Assembly: GCF_022919715.1 (NCBI RefSeq)
Contig: NZ_CP095042.1
Span: 3,224,001-3,288,000, forward strand
Reading direction: 5' to 3'
DNA length: 64,000 bases
Origin: Agromyces sp. H17E-10
Lineage (GTDB): Bacteria > Actinomycetota > Actinomycetes > Actinomycetales > Microbacteriaceae
Both the position numbers and the translations under genes were made by a program. Positions within the stretch are counted from its first letter, which is position 1. Each line of letters starts with the position of its first letter. Below, in pieces: positions 1 through 6,990 of the stretch. Below the pieces are notes generated by a model, which saw nothing but the letters and a program-made list of their open reading frames with translations, searched no databases and had not been told where the DNA came from.

Positions 1-460
1 CGAAGAGGGCCTTCGTGTTCTCCTGGATCGCCGCCGCATAGTCGTCGGCGTTCGATCCCGCGACGAACGTCGTCTCGATGCCGAAGCGGCGCAGGGTCAC
101 GTCGAGCTGCGTGATCGAGCCGCCGTACAGCTGGGCCGACGCGACGATGTGGTCGCCAGCGCCCGCGAGCGAGGCGAACGTGATGTACTGCGCCGACAGG
201 CCCGACGCGGTCGCGACCGCGCCGAGGCCGCCCTCGAGGCTCGCGATGCGCTCCTCGAAGCTCGCGACGGTCGGGTTCGCGAGGCGGGAGTAGATGTTGC
301 CGTACTTCTGCAGCGCGAAGCGGGCCGCGGCGTCGGCCGTGTCGTCGAAGACGAAGGCGCTCGTCTGGTAGATCGGCAGCGCGCGGGCGCCCGTCACCTG
401 GTCGGGGATGTTGCCCGCGTGGATGGCGCGGGTCTTGAAGCCGTATTCGCGGTCTGCCAT
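1..460 (-). CDS. metY: O-acetylhomoserine sulfhydrylase, N-terminal part (runs off the window)
   Basis: PLP-dependent enzyme of the Cys/Met metabolism family, expected to make homocysteine from O-acetylhomoserine and sulfide (or act on O-acetylserine). Only the first 153 residues are in the window. They show the family's N-terminal pattern: YGFKTRAIHAG, then LPIYQTSAFVF, then YSRLANPT (cofactor and substrate contacts), then the ASGLSAQ stretch. The catalytic lysine lies beyond the left edge. The start ATG sits 7 nt after a TAGCGT hexamer (468-473 on the complement) with no ribosome binding site, so the mRNA is probably leaderless. A methionine importer lies at 15-18 kb but is not adjacent. 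Cystathionine gamma-synthase is the main alternative, but the N-terminal motifs fit the sulfhydrylase better. Confidence 0.85.
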   Translation of the reverse strand, partial: MADREYGFKTRAIHAGNIPDQVTGARALPIYQTSAFVFDDTADAAARFALQKYGNIYSRLANPTVASFEERIASLEGGLGAVATASGLSAQYITFASLAGAGDHIVASAQLYGGSITQLDVTLRRFGIETTFVAGSNADDYAAAIQENTKALF

Positions 461-521
461 GGGATGAACGCTACGCGGACTGCCCGGCCGGTTTCGCGCG
501 CGACGTAACGGCCCGTCACGT

Positions 522-551
522 CAGGTCGGGTCGGGTCGGGTCAGGTCCGGT
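522..551. repeat. short GGGTC pentamer array
   Basis: Between the metY start and the end of the next gene, a GGTC/GGGTC pentamer is repeated about five times with one or two changes. It looks like simple slippage sequence. I see no larger structure around it. Confidence 0.5.
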
Positions 552-556
552 GGAAC

Positions 557-1495
557 TCACGTCAGCGTGAGGATGAGGTGCGGCACCTCGACCCTGAACG
601 AGCCCCCTGCGGCGTCGAGCTCGACGGAGCCGCTCGTCGCGACCCACTCGGTGAGCACCTCGACCTCGATGAGGATGGACGCCTGGGCGGGCACGGCGAA
701 TCCGGCCGCGGGCAGGAACTCGTTCATCGCGATCGAGTCGCTGTCGTCGCCGCCGAAGAACCCGCCGGTCGCGCCCGCGTCGGCGATGATCCGGTCGTTG
801 ACGATCGCGTGCACGTTCGAGTCCCACATCGCCCACACCGTCGTGCGGGCGCGCACCGTCGCCCGCGCCTCCGACCCGCTGATGAACCAGGCCGCGACGC
901 CGTTCCACTCGGCGTCGACCGAGAGGTGGGCGTTCACCACGAGGCGGGCGCCCGCCGTCACGATGACCGGCTGGGTGCGCGGGTTGCGCCAGAGCGTGAA
1001 GAAGCTGAGTCGCCCGAGGCCCGACTCGGTCAGCGCGTCGGCCGAGCCGCTGAAACGATAGCGCGCCCAGCTGTCGAGCGAGCCGACGTTCGAGTCGACG
1101 ACGACCCCGGCGTCCGCGAAGCTGCGGATGAACGTGACGCGGTCGATGATCACGTTCATCGGGTCGGCCGGCAGTACGGGGGTGAGGCCGGCGAGCCGGC
1201 GCGCGACCTCCGCCGATGCATCCACGGCGGCGCGGTGCGACTGCTCGGCGACCGCGCGGCGTGCGTCGGCTCGCTCGGCGGCGGCGGTCTCGAGCGCCTC
1301 GAGGCGTTCGGGGGAGAGCCCGCCCTCGAGCAGTTCGCGTCGCGCGAGCGCGGCGTCCGCCTGGGCGGATCCGGCGAGGGCACGGCGTCGGCTCGCCGCG
1401 CCCGGCTCGTGCGGCGCGCGGAGTCCGGTCCTCCGTTCGGCGGCGGCCTCGACGAGCGACTCCGCCTCGGCTCGCTGGTCGGTGTGCATGTTCAT
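557..1495 (-). CDS. hypothetical protein, helical N-terminus and beta-rich C-terminus
   Basis: I do not recognise this 312-residue protein. Residues 1 to about 105 are rich in Ala, Glu and Arg and look like a long helix or coiled coil. After the PADPMNVIIDRVTF segment the sequence turns to alternating hydrophobic strands with aromatic, Gly and Asn turns (for example TLWRNPRTQPV and GGFFGGDDSDS), suggesting a beta-sandwich. There is no signal peptide, membrane segment or cysteine, so it is probably cytoplasmic. The ATG at 1495 is preceded by a GGGAAAGG-like binding site about 8 nt upstream; a second Met two codons in is possible. It appears monocistronic. Codon use is like the neighbours, so it is probably a real gene. 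Confidence 0.7.
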   Translation of the reverse strand: MNMHTDQRAEAESLVEAAAERRTGLRAPHEPGAASRRRALAGSAQADAALARRELLEGGLSPERLEALETAAAERADARRAVAEQSHRAAVDASAEVARRLAGLTPVLPADPMNVIIDRVTFIRSFADAGVVVDSNVGSLDSWARYRFSGSADALTESGLGRLSFFTLWRNPRTQPVIVTAGARLVVNAHLSVDAEWNGVAAWFISGSEARATVRARTTVWAMWDSNVHAIVNDRIIADAGATGGFFGGDDSDSIAMNEFLPAAGFAVPAQASILIEVEVLTEWVATSGSVELDAAGGSFRVEVPHLILTLT

Positions 1496-1642
1496 GATCG
1501 ACGCCTTTCCCGACGTCCCCGGTCACCGGGCACGGTGCCGGTGGACACGGCCGACGCTAGTCGCGTCGCGGGCCGGCGTCGACCGGGTTGTCCCTGAGCG
1601 GTGTTCGCGCTCGTCGCCCCGGTCGCGCAGCGCTGCACAGGG

Positions 1643-1667
1643 CCTGATCAGGTGGCCCCGCTATCCT
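1643..1667 (+). promoter_or_regulatory. putative sugE promoter with CCTGATCAGG palindrome
   Basis: A TATCCT -10 candidate (1662-1667) lies just upstream of the riboswitch. A perfect 10-bp palindrome CCTGATCAGG (1643-1652) sits in the spacer/-35 area. The start site would be near 1674, giving a leader of about 78 nt. Confidence 0.45.
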
Positions 1668-1693
1668 GTTGGCAGGTCGCGTACCGCGGCCAT

Positions 1694-1732
1694 CCGGACG
1701 AGGGAACCCAGTACCCGGACACGACGACTGGC
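1694..1732 (+). promoter_or_regulatory. guanidine-III (ykkC-III) riboswitch
   Basis: The leader carries the hallmark CCGGACGAGG (1694-1703) and GTACCCGG (1711-1718) blocks of the guanidine-III aptamer. CCGG pairs with CCGG for P1. The pseudoknot is preserved with different bases from the type I remember from Thermobifida: CCAGT (1708-1712) pairs with ACTGG (1727-1731). Immediately downstream, CACTC-AAG-GAGTG (1732-1744) can fold over the ribosome binding site, which suggests translational control. The downstream gene encodes a guanidinium exporter, as expected for this class. Confidence 0.88.
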
Positions 1733-1751
1733 ACTCAAGGAGTGAACAGTC

Positions 1752-2081
1752 ATGGCATGGGTCATCCTCATCGCATCGGGCGTGCTCGAGGCCGTGTGGG
1801 CCACCGCGCTCGGCAAGTCCGAGGGCTTCACGAAGCTCTGGCCGTCGGTGATCTTCTTCGGCGCGCTCGTTCTCTCGATGGGCGGCCTCGCGTGGGCGAT
1901 GCGCGACATCTCGACCGGCACCGCGTACGCGGTCTGGGTCGGCATCGGCGCGGCGCTCACCGTGGTCTGGGCCATGATCACGGGAGACTCGGATGTCTCG
2001 TGGCTGAAGCTCGTGCTCATCGTGGGGCTCGTCGGCTGCGTCGTCGGCCTGAAGTTCGTCGACGGTGGTGCCGGGCACTAG
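1752..2081 (+). CDS. sugE: SMR-family guanidinium exporter (Gdx/SugE)
   Basis: Small multidrug resistance family protein of 109 residues with four membrane helices, working as an antiparallel dimer and exchanging protons for guanidinium. Visible family residues are the essential membrane Glu13, Trp16, Lys22 and the GKSEGFTK stretch that marks the Gdx/SugE branch rather than EmrE-type pumps. The ATG follows AAGGAG with ordinary spacing. The gene stands alone behind a guanidine-III riboswitch, which agrees with export of toxic guanidine rather than broad quaternary-amine resistance. Length is typical of the family. Confidence 0.93.
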   Translation: MAWVILIASGVLEAVWATALGKSEGFTKLWPSVIFFGALVLSMGGLAWAMRDISTGTAYAVWVGIGAALTVVWAMITGDSDVSWLKLVLIVGLVGCVVGLKFVDGGAGH

Positions 2082-2124
2082 TCGGCGGTCGTCGTTCGCC
2101 GCGGGTGACCGGACGCCAGCCGGT

Positions 2125-2502
2125 TCACGGCTCGGCGACCGGGTGCCACGCGAGCGCCTGCCAGATGACGAGCCCGTTGAAGGCGAAGCCGACGACGATG
2201 AGCACGTTGTCGTAGAGGCCCTGGTAGGGGAGCCCCGACAGGTTGAACAGCACGAGCGCCGCCGACACGATGACGGTGATCCAGCGCAGCGGCTCGGCCG
2301 GCACCATGAGCGACACCGTGATCATGGCGATCGGCACGAGCATCACGAGGGCGGCGACGAGCCACATCCAGCTCGACGCCGCCCTGTCGCCGATACGGCC
2401 GGGCTGGGCGTCGCCCGAGAACAGCCGCAGCACGTCGCCCAGCAGGTAGACGAGCATGAGCGAGATCCAGCCGCCGGCGAGGATGATGCGAGTCGGGTCC
2501 AC
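2125..2502 (-). CDS. four-helix membrane protein
   Basis: A 125-residue integral membrane protein with predicted helices near residues 7-28, 42-66, 72-92 and 98-118, and short polar loops. It contains the conserved-looking SGLPYQGLYDN motif between helices 3 and 4. It resembles uncharacterised DUF-type four-helix proteins often found beside quinone oxidoreductases, but I cannot name the family with certainty. Only 2 nt separate it from the stop of the upstream oxidoreductase gene, so the two are co-transcribed and share the TetR-controlled promoter near 3580. Confidence 0.78.
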   Translation of the reverse strand: MDPTRIILAGGWISLMLVYLLGDVLRLFSGDAQPGRIGDRAASSWMWLVAALVMLVPIAMITVSLMVPAEPLRWITVIVSAALVLFNLSGLPYQGLYDNVLIVVGFAFNGLVIWQALAWHPVAEP

Positions 2503-2504
2503 GC

Positions 2505-3542
2505 TCAGCTGCCCTCGCCGGAGCGCCCGCCCGCGGCGGGTGCCGGCCTGACGACGAGGTTGCCGACCTTGCGTCCGGAGTCGACGCGGGCGTGCGCCTC
2601 GGCGATGCGGTCGAGCGGAAACGTGCGCTCGATCACGACCCGCAGCCGGCCGTCGGCGAGGAGCTCCAGCAGCGTAGCGAAGTCCTCGGGCCGCTCAGGC
2701 GAGGTGCCCGTCTTGACCGCCCCGTGCGCGGTGATCATCTCACCGAGCGTCGCGACGGCGAGCAGCAGCCGACCGCCCGCGGCGAGCAGCGGTCGCCCGG
2801 TCGCAGGGCTCAGCGACCCGACCGCGTCGAACACGACGTCGTACAAACCGGCCGACTGCTCGCCGAGTCTTGCGATCGGCGTCGCCCGGTGGTCGACGAC
2901 GTGGTCGGCGCCGAGCTCCGCGACGAGCTCGGCGTTGGGCGCGCTCGTCACCGCGGTGACCTCGGCGCCGAGGTGCTTCGCGAGCTGCACCGCGTTCGTG
3001 CCCACGGCGCCCGACGCGCCGACGACGAGCACGCGCTCGCCGGGTTGCAGCGCGGCCTTGTCTCGCAGGAAGTAGAGCGCCGTGCTGCCGCCGAACAGCA
3101 CCCCGGCCGCGTCGTCGTACGAGACCCCGTCGGGGATGCGGGCGAGCCGCTTCGCGTCGACCGCGACGAGTTCGGCGTGGGCGCCCATCGCGGCGCCGGT
3201 CATGCCGCAGACGCGATCGCCGATCGAGATCGGGGATGCCTCGCGGCCGGCGCCGGCCACGGGCGGACGCGTGCCTGCGGCATCCGCCCCGAGCGCCTCG
3301 ACGACCCCCGCGAAGGCGACGCCGAGCACGTCGCGCCGGGGGCCGCGGAGGCCGAGGGCGAGCCGGCCCGGAACGCCGAAGCCGCGCGGGAACCGGGCGC
3401 CGCGGATGCGCGCGTCGCCCGAGTTCACGGTCGTCGCGACGACGCGGACGACGGCCTCACGGGCACGGGGGACCGGGTCGGGTCGCTCGGTCACGCGAAC
3501 GACCTCGGGGCCGCCGTACCGGTCGACGACTGCTGCGCGCAT
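2505..3542 (-). CDS. zinc-free MDR NAD(P)H:quinone oxidoreductase
   Basis: Medium-chain dehydrogenase/reductase, 345 residues, of the quinone oxidoreductase-like branch. The N-terminal catalytic domain contains NSGDARIRG. The Rossmann fold around residues 165-195 contains VLVVGASGAVG followed by the AKHLGAEVTAVTS strand. No structural or catalytic zinc cysteine set is visible. It probably reduces quinones or reactive carbonyls with NADPH. The ATG is preceded by AAGGGAG. It is divergent from a TetR regulator, and twin CTTAC dyads fill the intergenic region, so it is probably the regulator's main target together with the downstream membrane protein. Confidence 0.88.
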   Translation of the reverse strand: MRAAVVDRYGGPEVVRVTERPDPVPRAREAVVRVVATTVNSGDARIRGARFPRGFGVPGRLALGLRGPRRDVLGVAFAGVVEALGADAAGTRPPVAGAGREASPISIGDRVCGMTGAAMGAHAELVAVDAKRLARIPDGVSYDDAAGVLFGGSTALYFLRDKAALQPGERVLVVGASGAVGTNAVQLAKHLGAEVTAVTSAPNAELVAELGADHVVDHRATPIARLGEQSAGLYDVVFDAVGSLSPATGRPLLAAGGRLLLAVATLGEMITAHGAVKTGTSPERPEDFATLLELLADGRLRVVIERTFPLDRIAEAHARVDSGRKVGNLVVRPAPAAGGRSGEGS

Positions 3543-3550
3543 GCTGCTCC

Positions 3551-3564
3551 CTTACAGGTGTAAG
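3551..3564. promoter_or_regulatory. TetR operator copy 1 (CTTAC-N4-GTAAG)
   Basis: Perfect dyad CTTACAGGTGTAAG, next to the ribosome binding site of the oxidoreductase. An equivalent dyad lies 36 bp away, centre to centre, on the other side of the shared -10 region. Confidence 0.75.
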
Positions 3565-3578
3565 TCTGGTGTGCGATC

Positions 3579-3588
3579 ACGATAGCCT
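3579..3588. promoter_or_regulatory. overlapping divergent -10 elements
   Basis: TATCGT on the minus strand (complement of 3579-3584, with a TTGCGC -35 on the complement of 3603-3608) and TAGCCT on the plus strand (3583-3588) share the TA at 3583-3584. The oxidoreductase unit and the TetR gene would then be transcribed from one bidirectional promoter. Confidence 0.5.
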
Positions 3589-3600
3589 TACAGTCGTAAG
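3587..3600. promoter_or_regulatory. TetR operator copy 2 (CTTAC-N4-GTAAG)
   Basis: Second perfect dyad CTTACAGTCGTAAG, overlapping the plus-strand -10 element and the probable start site of the TetR gene. It differs from copy 1 only in the four central bases. Confidence 0.75.
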
Positions 3601-3632
3601 GAGCGCAAGCGATGCGGCGAAGGAGGTGCCGG

Positions 3633-4319
3633 ATGACACGACCCGACGACCGTGCCCGGCAGGCGGCGCGCTCGCGGCGACCGCCGCTCACCCGCGAACG
3701 CATCATCGAGGCGGCGATGAGCGTCGCCGACGACGGCGGCCTCGCCGCCGTGAGCATGCGCAACGTCGGCAGGGCGCTGGGCGCCGAGGCCATGTCGCTC
3801 TACCACCACGTCTCCGGCAAGGAGGAACTGCTCGACCTGCTCGCCGACGCCGCGTTCGAGCAGATCCCGCTGCTCGACATCGGCACCCCGTGGCGTCGGG
3901 CGATGACCGAACGAGCGCACGCCATGCGCGCCGTGCTGGGCGCCCACCCGTGGGCGCTGGGCCTTCTCGAGTCACGGTCGAACCCGGGCCGGGCCGTCAT
4001 GCGCCACCACGACCGCGTGCTCGGGGTGCTGCGCACCGACGGCTTCCCGCTCAGCCTCGCGGCGCACGCCTATTCGGTGCTCGACGCCTACATCTACGGC
4101 TTCGTGCTCACCGAGATCAGCCTGCCGTTCACGCCCGACGTCGGGGCCGACGCGTTCGCCGAGGGGCTCGAGCTGCCCGTCGACGAGTATCCCCACCTCG
4201 CGGAGATGCTCGAGCAGATGGTCCTCGGGCACGGGTACGACTTCGGCGACGAGTTCGGCTACGGTCTCGAGCTGCTGCTCGACCAGCTCGAGCTGCGACT
4301 CGCTGCCGAGCGCGCGTGA
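3633..4319 (+). CDS. TetR/AcrR-family repressor, TetR_C type
   Basis: A 228-residue regulator. The HTH spans about residues 18-62 (LTRERIIEAAM... SMRNVGRALGAEAMSLYHHVSGKEEL). The C-terminal domain resembles the tetracycline-repressor class (LGAHPWALGLLESR, AHAYSVLDAYIYGFVL). The start is the ATG at 3633, preceded by GAAGGAGGT at good spacing; an in-frame ATG at 3612 has no binding site. It faces the quinone oxidoreductase, and two identical-arm dyads in the gap fit autoregulation plus repression of the divergent unit. The ligand is unknown, perhaps a quinone or electrophile. Confidence 0.9.
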   Translation: MTRPDDRARQAARSRRPPLTRERIIEAAMSVADDGGLAAVSMRNVGRALGAEAMSLYHHVSGKEELLDLLADAAFEQIPLLDIGTPWRRAMTERAHAMRAVLGAHPWALGLLESRSNPGRAVMRHHDRVLGVLRTDGFPLSLAAHAYSVLDAYIYGFVLTEISLPFTPDVGADAFAEGLELPVDEYPHLAEMLEQMVLGHGYDFGDEFGYGLELLLDQLELRLAAERA

Positions 4320-4325
4320 GGCGCT

Positions 4326-4349
4326 GCCGGACCGCGGTCGCGGCCCGGC
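4326..4349. terminator. bidirectional hairpin between convergent genes
   Basis: GCCGG-a-CCGCG-gt-CGCGG-c-CCGGC is fully symmetric and sits between the converging TetR and pmt stop codons. There is no T tract, so its action as a terminator is inferred. Confidence 0.45.
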
Positions 4350-4350
4350 C

Positions 4351-6021
4351 TCATCCCCAGCTCGGCAGCCAGAAGTGCAGCTGTCGGAACAACGGGCTGA
4401 TCGGCATGCCCGTCCAGATCGGCAGGAAGAAGATCGAGACGGCGATCACCACGGCGAGGTAGATGCCGACCGTCCAGAGCCCGCCCTGCCGTCGCCAGCG
4501 CGGATCGGTCGGCCTGCCCACGACGATGCCGATGACGTAGACGAGTGCGAGCAGCATGAACGGCTCGAACGCGATCGAGTAGAACTGGAACACCGTGCGG
4601 TTCAGGTACATGAGCCACGGCAGGTACCCCGCGGCCAGGCCGACGAGGATCGCCGCGGCCTGCCACTCGCGGTACCGCGCGAACCGGTACACGAGGTAGA
4701 ACGCCGCGAGCGCCGCCGCCCACCAGATGAGCGGGTTGCCGACCTCGATGATCGACGAGACGGCGCCGTCGGCGCCCTCGGCGTAGTACATGTTCGTCGG
4801 GCGGATCATGAAGAGCCAGGTCAGCGGGTTCGACTGCCACGGGTGCTCGCTGTGCACGCCGACGTGGTACTGGTACGCCGAGGCGTGGTAGTGCCAGAGG
4901 CTCTGCAGCGAGCTCGGCACCCAGGCGAGCGGGCCGGTCCACGCGTTGACGCCCTCTTCGGCCCAGTGCCGGTAGTAGCCGCCGTCGGTCGTGAGCCACC
5001 CCGTCCACGAGGCGAGGTAGACGACGACGGCGACGGGCACGAGCAGCACGAAGGTGACCGGCGCCTGCTTGAGCAGGGCCCCGCTCATCCACAGCGGCAC
5101 GCCGGCGCGGCGGCGGGCGAGGGCGTCGACCACGACGAGGTAGACGCCGAACGCGGCGAGGAACCACAGCCCCGACCACTTGACCGCGGATGCCGCGCCG
5201 AACGCCGCGCCCGCGGCGACGACCCACGGCCTGGCCCAGAGCGCGGGGCCGAAGTGCGGGTCGCGGCCGGCGCCCCAGGCCCTCGCGAGCCCCGCGTCGA
5301 GCTCGCGCTCGGCGCGGCTCCGGTCGAGCAGGACGAACCAGAACCCGAGCAGGCAGAACAGCATGACCCAGTTGTCGAGCAGGGCGACGCGCGACATCAC
5401 GATCGCGTTGCCGTCGATCGCGAACAGCAGTCCCGCCACCACCGCGAGCGAGGTCGACCGGAACAGCCGGCGTGCGACGAGCGTGATGAGCAGGACCGCG
5501 ATCGTGCCCGCGAGGGCGGTGGTCGCCCGCCACCAGAACGCGTCGCCCGCTCCGAACGCCGCCATGCCGAGACCGATGAGCCACTTGCCGAGCGGCGGGT
5601 GCACGACGTACGCCGGGTCGTCGAGGTACGTGTTCGGGTCGCCCGCGGCGAAGTCGGCATCGGCGCCGTCGGGCCAGGACGACTCGTAGCCGTTGTGCCA
5701 GAGCGTCCAGCCGTCCTTCACGTAGTACGTCTCGTCGAAGACGATCTGGTGCGGGTGGCCGAGGCCCCAGAAGCGCAGCACCGCCGCGACGAGGGTGACG
5801 AGGATCGGACCGCCCCACGTCCAGATCGCGCGTCGGCGCGGTGTCGCGAGCTGTCGCGACCACCAGTCGTCGAGGCGCGAGCCGCGCGGCTCGTCGGGTG
5901 CGACGGGGGCGTCCGGCGCGTCGGTCGCGTCGGGCAGGTCGGTCGCGCCGGGCACGTCGGTCGCGTCGGATGCGTCGTCGAGCCGGGTCGCTGCGCGATG
6001 CTCCGGCTCGTCGACACTCAT
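4351..6021 (-). CDS. pmt: dolichyl-phosphate-mannose-type protein mannosyltransferase
   Basis: GT39-family membrane enzyme, 556 residues, that moves mannose from polyprenyl-phosphate-mannose to Ser/Thr of proteins as they are exported. The first 55 residues are an acidic Asp/Ala/Pro tail in the cytoplasm (repeats of DATD/DAPD). Helix 1 follows, then the first extracytoplasmic loop with the catalytic Asp-Glu pair in FDETYYVKDGWTLW. About ten further membrane helices and the PMT_4TMC C-terminal module follow. It is divergent from rsmI with a 29-bp gap, the usual actinobacterial arrangement. The start ATG is 7 nt after TAGGGT (complement of 6029-6034), indicating a leaderless mRNA. Confidence 0.93.
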   Translation of the reverse strand: MSVDEPEHRAATRLDDASDATDVPGATDLPDATDAPDAPVAPDEPRGSRLDDWWSRQLATPRRRAIWTWGGPILVTLVAAVLRFWGLGHPHQIVFDETYYVKDGWTLWHNGYESSWPDGADADFAAGDPNTYLDDPAYVVHPPLGKWLIGLGMAAFGAGDAFWWRATTALAGTIAVLLITLVARRLFRSTSLAVVAGLLFAIDGNAIVMSRVALLDNWVMLFCLLGFWFVLLDRSRAERELDAGLARAWGAGRDPHFGPALWARPWVVAAGAAFGAASAVKWSGLWFLAAFGVYLVVVDALARRRAGVPLWMSGALLKQAPVTFVLLVPVAVVVYLASWTGWLTTDGGYYRHWAEEGVNAWTGPLAWVPSSLQSLWHYHASAYQYHVGVHSEHPWQSNPLTWLFMIRPTNMYYAEGADGAVSSIIEVGNPLIWWAAALAAFYLVYRFARYREWQAAAILVGLAAGYLPWLMYLNRTVFQFYSIAFEPFMLLALVYVIGIVVGRPTDPRWRRQGGLWTVGIYLAVVIAVSIFFLPIWTGMPISPLFRQLHFWLPSWG

Positions 6022-6028
6022 GCGCCCA

Positions 6029-6038
6029 ACCCTAGGAC
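6029..6038. promoter_or_regulatory. bidirectional pmt/rsmI promoter, shared TA in the two -10s
   Basis: The sequence ACCCTAGGAC holds TAGGGT for pmt (minus, 6034-6029) and TAGGAC for rsmI (plus, 6033-6038). The two hexamers share the TA at 6033-6034 within a CCTAGG palindrome. Confidence 0.55.
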
Positions 6039-6050
6039 AGACTGGGAGCC

Positions 6051-6875
6051 ATGATCATCCTCGCGGCGACCCCCATCGGCAATCTCGGCGATGCGTCGGC
6101 ACGGCTGCGCGAGGCGCTCGAGACGACGACCGTCATCGCGTCGGAGGACACCCGGGTCACCCAGCGGCTGCTCGCCGCGCTCGGCATCGGCAACCGGCCC
6201 CGGCTCATCGCCCTGCACGAGCACAACGAACGCCAGAAGGCCGCCGAGCTCGTCGAGCTCGCCCGCGACACCGACCTGCTCGTGCTGAGCGACGCCGGAA
6301 TGCCGACCGTCTCCGACCCCGGCTTTCCGCTCGTGGCGGCCGCGGCCGAGGCCGGCGTCGTCGTCACCGCCATCCCCGGACCGTCGGCCGTGGTGACCGC
6401 GCTCGCGGTGTCGGGCCTGCCGACCGACCGCTTCGCCTTCGAGGGATTCCTGCCGCGCAAGGCCGGCGAGCGGAGCCGCCGTCTCGCCGAGCTCGCGGGC
6501 GACCGGCGCACGCTCGTCTTCTTCGAGGGCCCGTCGCGGCTCGCCGCGAGCCTCGAGTCGCTCGCCGAGGCGTTCGGCGCCGACCGCCCGGCGGCGGTGT
6601 GTCGGGAGCTCACGAAGCTCCACGAAGAGGTGCGCCGGGGGCCGCTCGGCGAACTGGCCGCATGGGCGGCCGACGGTGTGCGGGGCGAGATCGTCGTCGT
6701 CGTCGGCGGTGCGGGTGAAGCCGCCGTCGATGCGGATGCCGCCCTCGACCGGGTGCTCGGGCTCGCGGCATCCGGCACGAGGCTGAAGGATGCCGCGGCG
6801 CTCGTCGCCGCGGAGACGGGCCTCGGCAAGCGCGAGCTCTACGAGGCCGCGCTGGCGAGCCGCGACGGGCGCTGA
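6051..6875 (+). CDS. rsmI: 16S rRNA (cytidine1402-2'-O)-methyltransferase
   Basis: SAM-dependent tetrapyrrole-methylase-fold enzyme of 274 residues that methylates the ribose of C1402 in the ribosomal decoding centre. Family blocks are the N-terminal LAATPIGNLGDAS, then ASEDTRVTQRLL, LVLSDAGMPTVSDPG (SAM loop), and AIPGPSAVVTALAVSGLPTDRFAFEGFLPRK. Length matches the family. It begins a run of translation genes (metG, tatD, rsmA) and is divergent from pmt. The leader is only about 5 nt, with a GGGAG binding site just before the ATG. Confidence 0.96.
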   Translation: MIILAATPIGNLGDASARLREALETTTVIASEDTRVTQRLLAALGIGNRPRLIALHEHNERQKAAELVELARDTDLLVLSDAGMPTVSDPGFPLVAAAAEAGVVVTAIPGPSAVVTALAVSGLPTDRFAFEGFLPRKAGERSRRLAELAGDRRTLVFFEGPSRLAASLESLAEAFGADRPAAVCRELTKLHEEVRRGPLGELAAWAADGVRGEIVVVVGGAGEAAVDADAALDRVLGLAASGTRLKDAAALVAAETGLGKRELYEAALASRDGR

Positions 6876-6929
6876 GGCGCCGCCCCCGAGGCATCCGGTG
6901 CAGATGCCGCGCACGCGGCGCAACCCCTG

Positions 6930-6956
6930 TTGATCGGCCCCCATAAGGGGGACAAT
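6930..6956 (+). promoter_or_regulatory. promoter region with CCCCC-ATAA-GGGGG palindrome
   Basis: TTGATC (6930-6935) and GACAAT (6951-6956) could be -35 and -10 elements. The perfect 14-bp inverted repeat CCCCCATAAGGGGG (6938-6951) sits between them, where MerR-type activators or spacer-binding repressors act. The 15-bp spacing is short. Confidence 0.4.
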
Positions 6957-6990
6957 GGGATCATCCGCACACGACCCCAGGAGGTGCGAG

